A stretch of 64,000 bases of DNA from Macrosoma leucophasiata (taxonomy: Eukaryota; Arthropoda; Insecta; Lepidoptera; Hedylidae). The notes under the pieces were generated by a model. It was not told where the DNA came from, searched no databases, and saw only the letters and a program-made list of their open reading frames with translations. The position numbers and the translations under genes are program-made. Below are positions 1-10,884 of the stretch, piece after piece. Position 1 is the first letter of the stretch. The number at the start of each line of letters is the position of its first letter. The stretch is taken from positions 6,820,001 to 6,884,000 of the forward strand of contig JAWQUS010000023.1 in the NCBI GenBank assembly GCA_036365455.1. The letters are read 5' to 3'.

Positions 1-122
1 TTGTTTTATATAAATAAGTTCATAACCAGAATTAGAAATTTAATTCATATTATCGAATCATTTAAGTCATTTGGGGTGATAAGCACCGCTTATGACAAGT
101 CAAAAATAAACAAAATAAATTA
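1..122 (+). mobile_element. LINE 3' tail (copy A)
   Basis: Identical to 6016-6137, which directly follows a degenerate LINE ORF ending near 5957. The segment is therefore read as the AT-rich 3' untranslated tail of that non-LTR element. The upstream part lies outside the window. Confidence 0.55.
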
Positions 123-276
123 AATAGTTAATAGTATCAATATTGTAACTATGTTACTAACCCTAAGCGCCAGAGGTGTACTACTAACATATTCATAAAT
201 CAATGTAATCTATATCTCATTCTAAAAGAACTGTATGTTTTTATGAGAATAAAGATCTTTAAACCTAAAGTAATGT

Positions 277-419
277 TTTAGGCCTCAGGAGTGGTAACGC
301 ATCTGCATTTTGACCTTGGTCTTTGTGTGGGTGTCTATAGGCTGCAGTCATCACTTAACATCAATGTGAACTGCATGCTTGTTTACCACTTCCATAACAT
401 AAAAAAAAAAAAAAAAAAA
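277..419 (+). repeat. SINE-2 family fragment with poly(A), copy A
   Basis: This 140-bp stretch ends in 19 A residues. It recurs diverged at 57060-57212, inverted at 12420-12570, and identically in copy B at 6292-6434. The longer copy at 56955-57212 shows the 5' part that is missing here. The poly(A) end and dispersed copies support a retroposed SINE. No tRNA boxes were recognised in it. Confidence 0.7.
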
Positions 420-793
420 TGTCGATAGGCGGTCACACTCCAGGACTCAACGTCTTAACGTGAGGTGTAGGTGACCTTTCGCGTTTATATATCGATATAA
501 CTACAGTAAAGCCATCACGTTAGACGTTTGGAGATCCCGTTCTCATATGTCCAATACCAACTTTAACAAATACGAATACGCTTTAGACTAGTCGACAGAA
601 GTTAAACTTTTTTAGATCTATCTCTTTTTATCTTCACTAACTTGTATCTACCTCTCAATTTCCGTTTATCCGATCACACTTTTCACACTCGTCATGCATT
701 CACCAGCTTTCTCCCTAAGTCAAGCGTGCGTAAAGAAGTTTTACCTCAAATACTTTTGTAAGTATAATAATCATTTTTTATTATTGTTTTCAG

Positions 794-1577
794 ATCTCGA
801 TCTCGTCATCGCAGTTCACGTCGCTCCCGATCAAGATCCCGCCACCGCAGCTCGCGATCTAAGCGCGACCGTTCTCGCGACCGCGACCGAAAAGACAAAA
901 AAGACGATAAGGACAAAAAGGACAAAGAGAAATCTAAATCTCCGCCACCCAAAGAGATCGAGAAAGAGGATATCGAAGAAACCAAACCGGAACCAACTGA
1001 TACCAATGGAACTTCAGAAGTTAAGTCTAAAGGTTCTACACCAGTTGATGATAAGGATAGCGATAAAGATAAGGAGATAGGGAAGGAGAAAGAAAGATCG
1101 CCGTCTAAGAAACGGGAACGCACCCGATCTCGTGACAGGAAACGTGAACGGTCCCGTTCGAAACGCAGGTCTAGGTCGCGGTCTAGAAAGAAACGTTCAC
1201 GATCAAGGCGACGATCGCGCTCTAGGAAACGAACTCGTTCCAGAGAACGAAAGAGATCGAGGTCTCGCGACCGAAAGCGTTCCCGGTCGAGGGACCGCAA
1301 GCGATCTAGGTCGAGAGATAGAAAGAGGTCGAAGTCTAGAGAAAGGAAACGTACACGGTCTAGAGACCGCGATAGGAAGCGCTCTCGTTCGCGCAGTCGC
1401 AGATCTAAGAGCCGATCGCATAGAGACTCCAAAACGCCTCATGATCGTAAATCGGATCAAACTCCCGTCTTACCTACTGTGATTGAAGACAATGACGTCA
1501 CTATCACAGATAAAACTCCTGAATTAATTAATGAGAAAAATTCACCAGATAACATGGATATTTCAAATTCACCGTAA
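794..1577 (+). CDS. SR-family splicing protein (SRSF11/p54-like), terminal coding exon, copy A
   Basis: The exon follows a good acceptor (pyrimidine run then cag, 783-793) and is open to TAA at 1575-1577, about 260 codons. An RS/RD-rich start is followed by a Lys/Glu/Asp-rich linker, then a long block of alternating Arg-Ser, Arg-Asp and Lys-Arg dipeptides, and a short acidic tail ending DNMDISNSP. Such RS domains mediate protein contacts in spliceosome assembly in the nucleus. The first base completes a split codon, so an upstream exon ending with two codon bases is required; 3973-4113 has this phase but lies downstream of this copy. A poly(A) signal AATAAA is at 1695-1700. No RRM is visible in the window. 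The assignment to SRSF11/p54 rests on composition and the acidic end and is moderate; another SR-like protein is possible. Confidence 0.7.
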
Positions 1578-2083
1578 ATTTTGTAGTGACTAAATAATTT
1601 TGCATTTTTATTGACAGCATGTGGTTTGAATATTGATTGAGAGATTGTCATGATCAATCATTAACTTAAGTAATACAGACTAAGTATAATGTTAAATAAA
1701 GTACATAAATACATTAAAATACTGTTTGTTTCATTATATTTTTACAAGTTGTGATCCGCAGTTTCATCTTCGTCTAGAAATTGGGTTGACCCGGCAACTC
1801 ACTCAAGGTCCGCAAACTCACGACCACTGCTCTGCTTCTGCTCAAATTATGCGTGGTATTAATGCCAATGTTACTCATTAATGCAACTACCACCAAAATT
1901 AAGTAATAAGTAGTAAATATAGAATGTTCATAGGTTATCTCGATTATATTAAATTTTAGCAAAATCAAAGTATGAGTAACAAACACCCGCAGTTGAGTAA
2001 ACACCCCGTCAGCTTGCGAGAAAAATATGACAATTGATTTTCTATTGTTATGCGGGCCATACGGCCCACTCGATCGTCTAGAT

Positions 2084-2317
2084 CAGAGGTTCCCAAACTA
2101 TTTTGTCTTGTAGACCCACCATGGGGGGTCCATGGAAACCAGAAAAAAATGAAAGATTTTTTTCTGGTTTCCATGGACCCCCTCCTTGCTACGTTTATAT
2201 CACATTCCCATATTTCCAAATTCTATTCACGGCTACGTAGACCCCCATCGAGTCCCATGGACCCCGGGGGGTCCAAGGGACTCGATGGGTCCATATGGAC
2301 CACTTTGGGAATCACTG
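2084..2317. mobile_element. hAT-type MITE with 8-bp target duplication, copy A
   Basis: Terminal inverted repeats resemble CAGAGGTTCCCAAA at the left and the complement of CAGTGATTCCCAAAG at the right. The flanks gtctagat (2076-2083) and ctctagat (2318-2325) match at 7 of 8 bases, the size expected for hAT. Inside, 2124-2150 and 2156-2182 form 27-bp perfect inverted arms. No transposase is present, so the element is non-autonomous. The copy B equivalent is 10885-11118, and a remnant lies near 40316-40415. Confidence 0.8.
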
Positions 2318-2757
2318 CTCTAGATTGTCAGATGATAACCGTGGTAAGTGAATAATGTGGTTTATAAACATTTACATAAAAACCAGAGATTTAATACGTT
2401 GGAGCTCCCGAGGTCTAAGTTGTTACACCTGTGTGCCAGGAATTACAGTGTCGTACATACCACATGACCGGAACACGAAAGCGCTGAACACTACCAGCTA
2501 CCACTGCTACCAGCGAAAAGTGGATTAGGCTATGCGGTATCCGCGAATCCGCGAGCTCAGTCTTTGGTGCTCTACCACAAGTAACAAAATATTGTTTAAA
2601 AATCACACATTGCAATCAAAGTAGTGTTGTTACATCTACTTTTGTTTAAAATGGAACAACAATTCTATTTAATTCTAGGAGTGAGTCACGAGGAGCCATT
2701 GCGGACCCAGGTGAATGCATAATATTGCACAATATTGTACAATATTATTCCTAAATT

Positions 2758-3057
2758 AATTGCCTCAGTGGCCTAGTGGTAGCAGGCCACTACTACTACG
2801 CTGGGCTCCTGCGTTCGATGCCCGGGTTGTATTTAAGAGATAAGGGTGTAAAGGCGTTGATCTCTAGTTCTTCTGGGATTTTTCCATTTTCTGGAAGTTT
2901 CCCAGTACCTCGGTGTTTGGTAAAGTAAATGTGCCCGGAGATGTTTACGGGCCAAAAAGTAACCACCGAATCGTAGGTGTTTGCATGTATGCTTGAATGC
3001 ATGCATTTACATTTACCTCTGATTTACTGCTACATGGATTATAAGCGTGAAGTTATG
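2758..3057 (+). mobile_element. tRNA-derived SINE (SINE-1 family), copy A
   Basis: 300 bp flanked by an exact 11-bp direct repeat attcctaaatt (2747-2757 and 3058-3068). The 5' end carries tRNA-like pol III promoter parts: an A-box-like TGGCCTAGTGGTAG near 2770 and a B-box-like GTTCGATGCCC near 2813. Related copies occur inverted at about 28193-28530, 47650-47850 and 58450-58570, plus fragments near 25905-26090 and 62335-62390. The copy B equivalent is 11559-11858. Confidence 0.85.
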
Positions 3058-3972
3058 ATTCCTAAATTGAAATACAAAGTTTTACTTCGTTATGAATACA
3101 TAAAACTAATTGCTCGAGGGAGTAGTCATCGATTTTCATCTGACTTCAAAAAGTAAGTTGTATGTTCTCCGGTTACTCCGTCAATTGCGAACCTGATTCT
3201 TATAAGCTTTCGTTTAGAAGGGTACACTTCTGTATTGGTCCCATTGCTACCTAGTTGGGATCTGATAATGGCACCATAAAACCCTTTTTATATACCTATT
3301 GCTCTTTGGATTTAAATCTGTTTTTTTGTTATTTTTCACTTCTTAGAGTTGGGTTTTTGAAGTCAGCGAATTAGTGAAGGGCTTCAAGGATTTTCTTCAG
3401 AAATTAAGCCTCAGTAAATTATTAGGACAGTTAGTATATTTTCCAGGTCTACCACATGAAGCCTACCATTCGTAAACTTTGTTGTTTTGAGATTGGAAGA
3501 AACCTTACATTAATAAAAAATTGCAGTTGCTTACAAATTGCATCAGATGGTAGAGTGGCGGAGAAAAGAAGAAATTTAATAATGCGAGATTGCACTCTAC
3601 CAGTTGATTGATAACAATCAATATTTTCTGTTTTTTATTATAAAAGTCACTCTAGTACACTTGAGTGACCTTAATAATAAAATACAGAAAAGCAAACAAT
3701 ACAAAACGAAAGATATTTATTTTATATTAATTGTCATTTTTAATTATTATGTTCTTATGTATTTATTACAGGTGTGTTTTATAAATACAGATGATTATAT
3801 GTTCAACCTGTTAAATGCATTTCATTCTACCCACAGACCAATCAGCCTTTCTTATTCTACCCAAAAGTTGACTGGTAGATAATAATACTTTTTAGTCACA
3901 CTAAGTCCACCTTGTACAACTTCCTTTTGTTTTTCACGAATAAATACAATGATAATGTTGTATGTATTGCAG

Positions 3973-4113
3973 AACCCGTTCCCGGTCCCGTTCCCGCCGG
4001 CGATCGCGGTCTCGTTCCCGTCGCTCACGCTCGCGGCACCGCGGCAAGCGCTCGCGTTCGCGTTCCCGCCACCGCTCGCGCCGCTCGCCCTCCCGCCACA
4101 GGCATCGTTCCAG
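3973..4113 (+). CDS. SR-family splicing protein, internal RS exon
   Basis: A 141-bp exon between acceptor tattgcag (ending 3972) and donor gtatgt (4114). It encodes about 47 residues that are nearly pure Arg-Ser with some Arg-His, an RS domain. The incoming phase needs two bases from an unseen upstream exon. It ends with two codon bases (AG), and the terminal exon at 9595 begins with the single base that completes the codon, so the join 4113/9595 is in frame. It therefore reads as the penultimate exon of copy B of the SR gene. The equivalent exon of copy A should lie left of the window if the duplication is perfectly tandem. Confidence 0.75.
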
Positions 4114-4338
4114 GTATGTGACAGAGTTACCAGAGGTGCGACCGCCTATCGACATTGCTATTGTCGTTGTCATTGCTGTCAAATTTTCATGACGATTTTT
4201 ACTTTTACTAAATAACAATAATTGAAATAATCTACCATTATCGCTTGTTTCTCACCTACAAAAGCAAGAAAAACGATTAGATTATCGCAATTATATATTA
4301 CATATTGCCATATTGCCATAGTAAAGAAGATAAGATTA

Positions 4339-5555
4339 TTGACGGACGTGGAGACGGCTCGGCTGGTCTACTTTAGTTACTTTCACAGTATAATGTCCTA
4401 TGGCATTTTGCTATGGGGCAATTCCGCCGACGTCAATACTATTTTTGTTTTGCAAAAGAGAGCAGTACGTGCTATCTACGGGCTAAGCCCGAGAGTTTCT
4501 CTGAGAGATAAATTTAAGGAAATAAACATTTTGACTGTTGCTTGTCAATATATATACGAAAACTTATTGTATGTCCGGAAAAATATTAATGAGTTTCCTA
4601 CGAGAACGCATGATCATAATATGAACACAAGGAACAAATACAAGTTGGCCATACATGTAACACGACTGCATAGAGTAAGTAATTCTTTCAGAGGTCAGTC
4701 TATACGATTCTATAATAAAGTCCCAAAAAATTTTCAAAGTCTATCTGTTAATAAATTAAAAAAAGTAATTAAAGAAAGTTTATACAAATGCAATTACTAT
4801 AAAATTTGTGAATATCCCACTGATAGTACACCTTGGGATTTTAGCGATCGCTGCCAGGCTATTTCATAAAATTGTACTTATGTTATAGATATTGATATTG
4901 TGTATGCTCTGGCCACAAACAGATTTTCTTTTCATCTATATTGCTATCTACGCACTGGTAATCATAACAGTCATGCTCACTTTAATGTCTTTGCCTTCGG
5001 CGGCGTCGTGTGACGGGTTGCTCACTTCCCTTCAAAATGGTCGAGGAGAGCAATGGCTGCCACATGCGTCATACTCGTGAACGGGTGCTGTTGGTGGGGA
5101 CTGGTCTGTTGTGATTTGCGGGTGTTATTTTCTATCACGATATTAAGCTGTTGATGGGTATTTGCGTATGTGTTTATATGCAAATATTTATATGCCATGG
5201 ACGTTCACATTATCTTTATTTTATTTAATAATATTTGTATTAAATCTAAGGTTTTGACAAAAGAGCAACACGCCGAGTTTGTTGGGTAGCGGAGTTCTTC
5301 TCAGTAGTGCCTGCACTTGGAACTCTGCTAAGTGAATGACTATGATTATGACGAACAGATTTTTCATTTTCTTCTATGAAGGAATTGAAAAATTTGATGA
5401 TTCACGTATTGGTTAAATATTATTATTAAATTGGTATTTATTTATACCTATTGAATTATTATTATAAGTCATTCTCTCTAGGTAGCTTATAACCCGACAA
5501 TGCAAAAGCGTCCTTGTAGACCAACTCGAAATAAATGATTTGAATTTTGAATTTT
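4339..5555 (+). mobile_element. Non-LTR retrotransposon, 5'-truncated (C-terminal ORF2 and 3' tail)
   Basis: An open frame to 4869 encodes about 176 residues typical of the region after the reverse transcriptase domain of Jockey/CR1-type LINEs, with the motif SYGILLWGNS near its start followed by LQKRAVRAIYG. The 3' tail runs to about 5555 and ends in short repeats of ttgaatt. No RT catalytic motif remains. It is dead on arrival and sits in the intron between the two SR exons. Confidence 0.75.
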
Positions 5556-5614
5556 GAACTACTGCTTTTACAGGAGCTACAAATCGACATGAAAATTTGA
5601 CAGCAATGACAACG

Positions 5615-6137
5615 ACTAAAGTATTATTTCACTACAATTACTACACACCCACAAAAGAATTATATAAAAAAGCAAACCTGTTTAACATAAACCAGTTATA
5701 CAAATATAAAACTTGTATATTAATAAATAGGATAAGTACAAAAAAAATCAAAACTAATATTGAATTGAAAAAAAAAAAGTCATTAGCTTAAGAAACAAAC
5801 ATAAATTTGAACTAATTACACCAAGAACGAATTACGCAAAGAAATCTATTCTATTTGAAGGAGTTCAGTTATTTAATAAATTACCAAACGATGTAAAGGT
5901 GTGCAGTAGTATCAACATATTTAAAAACAAATTAAAATCATATATTGCCAGACTATAGTAGTATTTAAGTTATTTAAGCAATGTACTAACAGTACCTTAT
6001 TACTAATACTTACCTTTGTTTTATATAAATAAGTTCATAACCAGAATTAGAAATTTAATTCATATTATCGAATCATTTAAGTCATTTGGGGTGATAAGCA
6101 CCGCTTATGACAAGTCAAAAATAAACAAAATAAATTA
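5615..6137 (+). mobile_element. Second LINE remnant with AT-rich 3' tail
   Basis: Translated fragments show the same family of C-terminal LINE sequence, first to 5791 and then in another frame to about 5957 (motif LFNKLPNDVK), so at least one frameshift is present. The tail after 5957 continues into 6016-6137, which is part of the duplicated segment. The element is a degenerate 5'-truncated insertion. Confidence 0.6.
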
Positions 6138-6668
6138 AATAGTTAATAGTATCAATATTGTAACTATGTTACTAACCCTAAGCGCCAGAGGTGTACTACT
6201 AACATATTCATAAATCAATGTAATCTATATCTCATTCTAAAAGAACTGTATGTTTTTATGAGAATAAAGATCTTTAAACCTAAAGTAATGTTTTAGGCCT
6301 CAGGAGTGGTAACGCATCTGCATTTTGACCTTGGTCTTTGTGTGGGTGTCTATAGGCTGCAGTCATCACTTAACATCAATGTGAACTGCATGCTTGTTTA
6401 CCACTTCCATAACATAAAAAAAAAAAAAAAAAAATGTCGATAGGCGGTCACACTCCAGGACTCAACGTCTTAACGTGAGGTGTAGGTGACCTTTCGCGTT
6501 TATATATCGATATAACTACAGTAAAGCCATCACGTTAGACGTTTGGAGATCCCGTTCTCATATGTCCAATACCAACTTTAACAAATACGAATACGCTTTA
6601 GACTAGTCGACAGAAGTTAAACTTTTTTAGATCTATCTCTTTTTATCTTCACTAACTTGTATCTACCT

Positions 6669-7052
6669 TGTTACGTACACCACTAAACCATTAGGGGTAA
6701 GCTGACGAATAACGAACCTAATTCCGACATCGAGGGCACCGAATGACGATTCCACAATTCAAGGCAGCTGAGGCGTTGATTTACAAGGACGCGCAGTCAT
6801 CACCTAATATCTAGAACACTAGGTAACTGCGACACCAGGGCACCGAATGAGGAAGCTGAGGCAGCGGTTTTACGAGGTCGCGTAGTCTTGATGCGCTCGG
6901 TTGTGATAAATGTGAACATTCTATAGCTAACATCGCTTAGGGTCACTAGTTTTAGTTTAGTTATAGTTTAATATGTAATCATTTAATAAATTAGTTTCTT
7001 TATTATAAAAATGTCTTTTTATAAGTATTCCGGCAGCGACCTTTACATAATT
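6669..7052 (+). repeat. 5' LTR
   Basis: 384 bp, starting tgttacgtac and ending acataatt. It reads identical to 9067-9450. The LTR ends one base into the primer binding site, as is usual for this group. The last third is AT-rich with several AATAAA-like strings that could serve as a polyadenylation signal. Confidence 0.92.
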
Positions 7053-7070
7053 GGCGCAGTCGGTAGGATA
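7052..7070 (+). promoter_or_regulatory. tRNA-Ser-type primer binding site
   Basis: TGGCGCAGTCGGTAGGATA is complementary to the CCA-ended 3' terminus of a serine tRNA with at most one mismatch in the first 17 bases. It begins on the last base of the 5' LTR. Confidence 0.8.
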
Positions 7071-7299
7071 CTCGAGGTTAGGGCCTATCTAATATCGATA
7101 GACCACGCGAAGGCGGCTGACCCGACTATCAAGTCTAATCGAGTATTCAGAACCTAAGGAGTGCTGCCGGGAGAGAACGGGATCCAAAAATCGACCCCAG
7201 AGACCGACATGCAGTGCTTGTAAGTACCTTTGAATACTTTCATGTGTTGCATCCTGTGTCTCCTAAAAATTTTCCAAAAATTTTCACCCCGAAAAATTT

Positions 7300-7708
7300 G
7301 AACTTAGCTAGTCTACATTGCGTAGATATAGCAGTAAATTAGTATTAGATTCGAATAGGGATATATATGGTAGTTTAGTCTACATCAAGTAGACATAACT
7401 ATAAATTAGTATTAGATTCGAATAGGGATATATATTGTAGTTTAGTCTACATCAAGTAGACATAACTGTAAATTAGTATTAGATTCGAATAGGGATATAT
7501 ATTGTAGTTTAGTCTACATCAAGTAGACATAACTGCAAATTAGTATTAGATTCGAATAGGGATATATATTGTAGTTTAGTCTACATCAAGTAGACATAAC
7601 TGTAAATTGGTATTAGATTCGTATAGGGATATATAATGTAGTTTAGTCTACATCAAGTAGACATAGCCGTAAATTAGTTTCAGATTCGAATAGGAATAAG
7701 ATTGTAGT
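7300..7708 (+). repeat. Tandem repeat array, about six copies of a 67-bp unit, in the retroelement leader
   Basis: Each unit contains a short dyad tctac-atcaa-gtaga followed by attagattcgaataggga and an AT-rich stretch. The first and last units are more diverged than the central ones. The array lies between the primer binding site and the env-like region, where gypsy carries its insulator repeats. Its function is unknown; no match to the Su(Hw) core was recognised. Confidence 0.9.
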
Positions 7709-8144
7709 TTAAAATATCCCCTTTAAAATTATGAATTGATACCGGGGCTAGTTAGTCATTTATAAGCCCCACTATTGAATTTTTTTTTTTTTAATTTTTC
7801 ACCCGATTGCTACCCGTTTGAGGTCACTAATATTCATGCAATTACGACTAGGAACGATCATTCAATTACCGTAATTTTGTTTTAATTTAACGACCCTAAT
7901 GATGTATTTTTTTTTATTTTTATGAATATCAGCTAAAATACCTAATTAGTTAATCAGTTGAAAACACTATTAGAGCCAGGTCGTGATAAACGAAGTCTTG
8001 TAAACGGGTTAGGATGTATCTTAAAAAAAAAAGTATTACATAAAACCTTGACTATTCGGATGCCATTATTTATAATAATGCGATAAAAAAAATTACAGAA
8101 TAGACAGGGGTATATTATAGATGAAGTTAATTAGCAAAGAATAG

Positions 8145-9045
8145 ATGATTTATCATTCAGCGTTATACCTCTATGATTCAGATATAATAATTAGTAACTT
8201 AGTCACAAATCAAAGCAAAATTAAAACGACATTACAGTTGATTTTAGACAGCGAAGTGCAAAAAGACTCCAGCCTTATAAAATTTACAAAGTTCTCGCAA
8301 ATTTTGAATATTATGGGAGAAGATATAGAGGATCTTTTGACCGAACTGATTATAGTAGACAGTTCTTTGTCATTTATACGCACTATGACAACTTATCATA
8401 GTATGTATTAAATATTTTAAAGGACATGTTACATAAACCTTATGAAAATTTATAATAGAAATCAAATTTTACAATTAGAATAAGTTATGACGTCATTAAG
8501 TCCGCTCAATATTACGACGTTAGGATAACAGTTATATTTTTTTTATTAATTGCCAATAGTTTCAATATACGTATTTAATTTATATAGACTCGCTAAAGTT
8601 CCCAATAAATCCCATCAGTCCCTTATAACTCCTATCCTTTATAAGCAACTAATGGGAAGGCATTCATGTACATAGAGGCTGAATGCCCGAAGTTTAGTTA
8701 CAATCGGTATCTCTGCGAACAGAAGACTAACCACTACCTTCAACTGGAGAACTGCTATCAAAACTTAATCTATAGCAAGCTATTGGATCTTTGGACTACA
8801 GAGACCAGTCGAGCAAGGCGCCGTGTCGATGTACCATACCACTTTACCGTACATACCACTATACAGTACTGTCGAGTGCAGTTGTACTGGCCATCATGAT
8901 CATGCTGAGAAGATTTATTACCAGATCCATTCCAGCAACGGCAGTAGTAGCAACCAGAGTAGAAGAAGCTGATGATTACGCCAGCCCTGATAGTCCTAGA
9001 AGAATTTCGCAACCAGCAACATTTTCACTAGGCGTTTTAAAATAG
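8145..9045 (+). pseudogene. Degenerate envelope-like region of the LTR element
   Basis: Separate open stretches in different frames (8145-8411, 8666-8899, 8791-9045) resemble parts of insect errantivirus Env (the F-like glycoprotein). They include a Cys-containing ectodomain piece near 8690-8760, a short hydrophobic stretch near 8860-8910 and a basic/acidic cytoplasmic tail ending just before the polypurine tract. Frames are broken and the N-terminal part is missing, so no functional envelope is expected. The assignment rests on motif resemblance and position. Confidence 0.5.
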
Positions 9046-9066
9046 TCGCTGAACTGCGGGTGGAGG

Positions 9067-9450
9067 TGTTACGTACACCACTAAACCATTAGGGGTAAGC
9101 TGACGAATAACGAACCTAATTCCGACATCGAGGGCACCGAATGACGATTCCACAATTCAAGGCAGCTGAGGCGTTGATTTACAAGGACGCGCAGTCATCA
9201 CCTAATATCTAGAACACTAGGTAACTGCGACACCAGGGCACCGAATGAGGAAGCTGAGGCAGCGGTTTTACGAGGTCGCGTAGTCTTGATGCGCTCGGTT
9301 GTGATAAATGTGAACATTCTATAGCTAACATCGCTTAGGGTCACTAGTTTTAGTTTAGTTATAGTTTAATATGTAATCATTTAATAAATTAGTTTCTTTA
9401 TTATAAAAATGTCTTTTTATAAGTATTCCGGCAGCGACCTTTACATAATT
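9067..9450 (+). repeat. 3' LTR
   Basis: Same 384-bp sequence as the 5' LTR, preceded directly by the purine-rich tract at 9056-9066 and followed by the acct target duplication at 9451-9454. Confidence 0.92.
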
Positions 9451-9594
9451 ACCTCTCAATTTCCGTTTATCCGATCACACTTTTCACACTCGTCATGCAT
9501 TCACCAGCTTTCTCCCTAAGTCAAGCGTGCGTAAAGAAGTTTTACCTCAAATACTTTTGTAAGTATAATAATCATTTTTTATTATTGTTTTCAG

Positions 9595-10378
9595 ATCTCG
9601 ATCTCGTCATCGCAGTTCACGTCGCTCCCGATCAAGATCCCGCCACCGCAGCTCGCGATCTAAGCGCGACCGTTCTCGCGACCGCGACCGAAAAGACAAA
9701 AAAGACGATAAGGACAAAAAGGACAAAGAGAAATCTAAATCTCCGCCACCCAAAGAGATCGAGAAAGAGGATATCGAAGAAACCAAACCGGAACCAACTG
9801 ATACCAATGGAACTTCAGAAGTTAAGTCTAAAGGTTCTACACCAGTTGATGATAAGGATAGCGATAAAGATAAGGAGATAGGGAAGGAGAAAGAAAGATC
9901 GCCGTCTAAGAAACGGGAACGCACCCGATCTCGTGACAGGAAACGTGAACGGTCCCGTTCGAAACGCAGGTCTAGGTCGCGGTCTAGAAAGAAACGTTCA
10001 CGATCAAGGCGACGATCGCGCTCTAGGAAACGAACTCGTTCCAGAGAACGAAAGAGATCGAGGTCTCGCGACCGAAAGCGTTCCCGGTCGAGGGACCGCA
10101 AGCGATCTAGGTCGAGAGATAGAAAGAGGTCGAAGTCTAGAGAAAGGAAACGTACACGGTCTAGAGACCGCGATAGGAAGCGCTCTCGTTCGCGCAGTCG
10201 CAGATCTAAGAGCCGATCGCATAGAGACTCCAAAACGCCTCATGATCGTAAATCGGATCAAACTCCCGTCTTACCTACTGTGATTGAAGACAATGACGTC
10301 ACTATCACAGATAAAACTCCTGAATTAATTAATGAGAAAAATTCACCAGATAACATGGATATTTCAAATTCACCGTAA
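9595..10378 (+). CDS. SR-family splicing protein (SRSF11/p54-like), terminal coding exon, copy B
   Basis: Same sequence as 794-1577: acceptor tttcag ending at 9594, TAA at 10376-10378, poly(A) signal AATAAA at 10496-10501. It encodes an RS domain with a Lys/Asp/Glu-rich linker and an acidic C-terminus. The in-frame partner exon is 3973-4113, giving an intron of about 5.5 kb that now holds two LINE remnants and the LTR element. The strongly biased codons also create a long antisense frame that is not a gene. Whether transcripts use this exon, copy A, or both cannot be told from sequence. Confidence 0.72.
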
Positions 10379-10884
10379 ATTTTGTAGTGACTAAATAATT
10401 TTGCATTTTTATTGACAGCATGTGGTTTGAATATTGATTGAGAGATTGTCATGATCAATCATTAACTTAAGTAATACAGACTAAGTATAATGTTAAATAA
10501 AGTACATAAATACATTAAAATACTGTTTGTTTCATTATATTTTTACAAGTTGTGATCCGCAGTTTCATCTTCGTCTAGAAATTGGGTTGACCCGGCAACT
10601 CACTCAAGGTCCGCAAACTCACGACCACTGCTCTGCTTCTGCTCAAATTATGCGTGGTATTAATGCCAATGTTACTCATTAATGCAACTACCACCAAAAT
10701 TAAGTAATAAGTAGTAAATATAGAATGTTCATAGGTTATCTCGATTATATTAAATTTTAGCAAAATCAAAGTATGAGTAACAAACACCCGCAGTTGAGTA
10801 AACACCCCGTCAGCTTGCGAGAAAAATATGACAATTGATTTTCTATTGTTATGCGGGCCATACGGCCCACTCGATCGTCTAGAT

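Larger units (their letters stand above)
1..3563. repeat. Tandem segmental duplication, copy A (left end outside window)
   Basis: This segment recurs at 6016-12364. Reading both copies side by side, offsets are 6015 before the LTR insertion and 8801 after it, and I found no difference, including an equal 19-A tract at about 401-419. Copy A ends at 3563, where copy B continues into different sequence. It contains a LINE 3' tail, a SINE fragment, the SR-protein terminal exon, a hAT MITE and a tRNA-derived SINE. If the two copies abut, the unit is 6015 bp and copy A starts about 2.45 kb left of the window. An assembly artefact that placed two haplotypes in tandem would look the same. Confidence 0.93.
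6669..9450 (+). mobile_element. LTR retroelement, errantivirus/gypsy-like, internally deleted
   Basis: Two 384-bp LTRs (6669-7052 and 9067-9450) read as identical and flank about 2.0 kb. The target duplication is acct (6665-6668 and 9451-9454), and the empty site is preserved in copy A at 650-653. A primer binding site GGCGCAGTCGGTAGGAT follows the 5' LTR and fits the 3' end of tRNA-Ser, as in 17.6/297-type insect elements. A purine-rich tract ggtggagg precedes the 3' LTR. No gag, protease, reverse transcriptase or integrase is visible; only env-like fragments remain. Identical LTRs imply a recent insertion, which must have used proteins from another element. Confidence 0.92.

Noticed and set aside
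694..1080. 128-aa + strand frame starting with ATG upstream of the RS exon
   Set aside because: It crosses the intron/acceptor and reads the RS exon in the wrong frame; the RS frame after the acceptor at 793 is clearly the real one.
806..1432. 208-aa open frame on the - strand, rich in Arg/Asp/Leu/Ser
   Set aside because: It is the antisense shadow of the RS exon; the repetitive codons keep the opposite strand open. The same applies to 9607-10233 and 13844-14074.
7300..7708. CRISPR-like impression of the regular 67-bp repeats
   Set aside because: The repeats are contiguous with no spacers and lie inside a eukaryotic LTR element.
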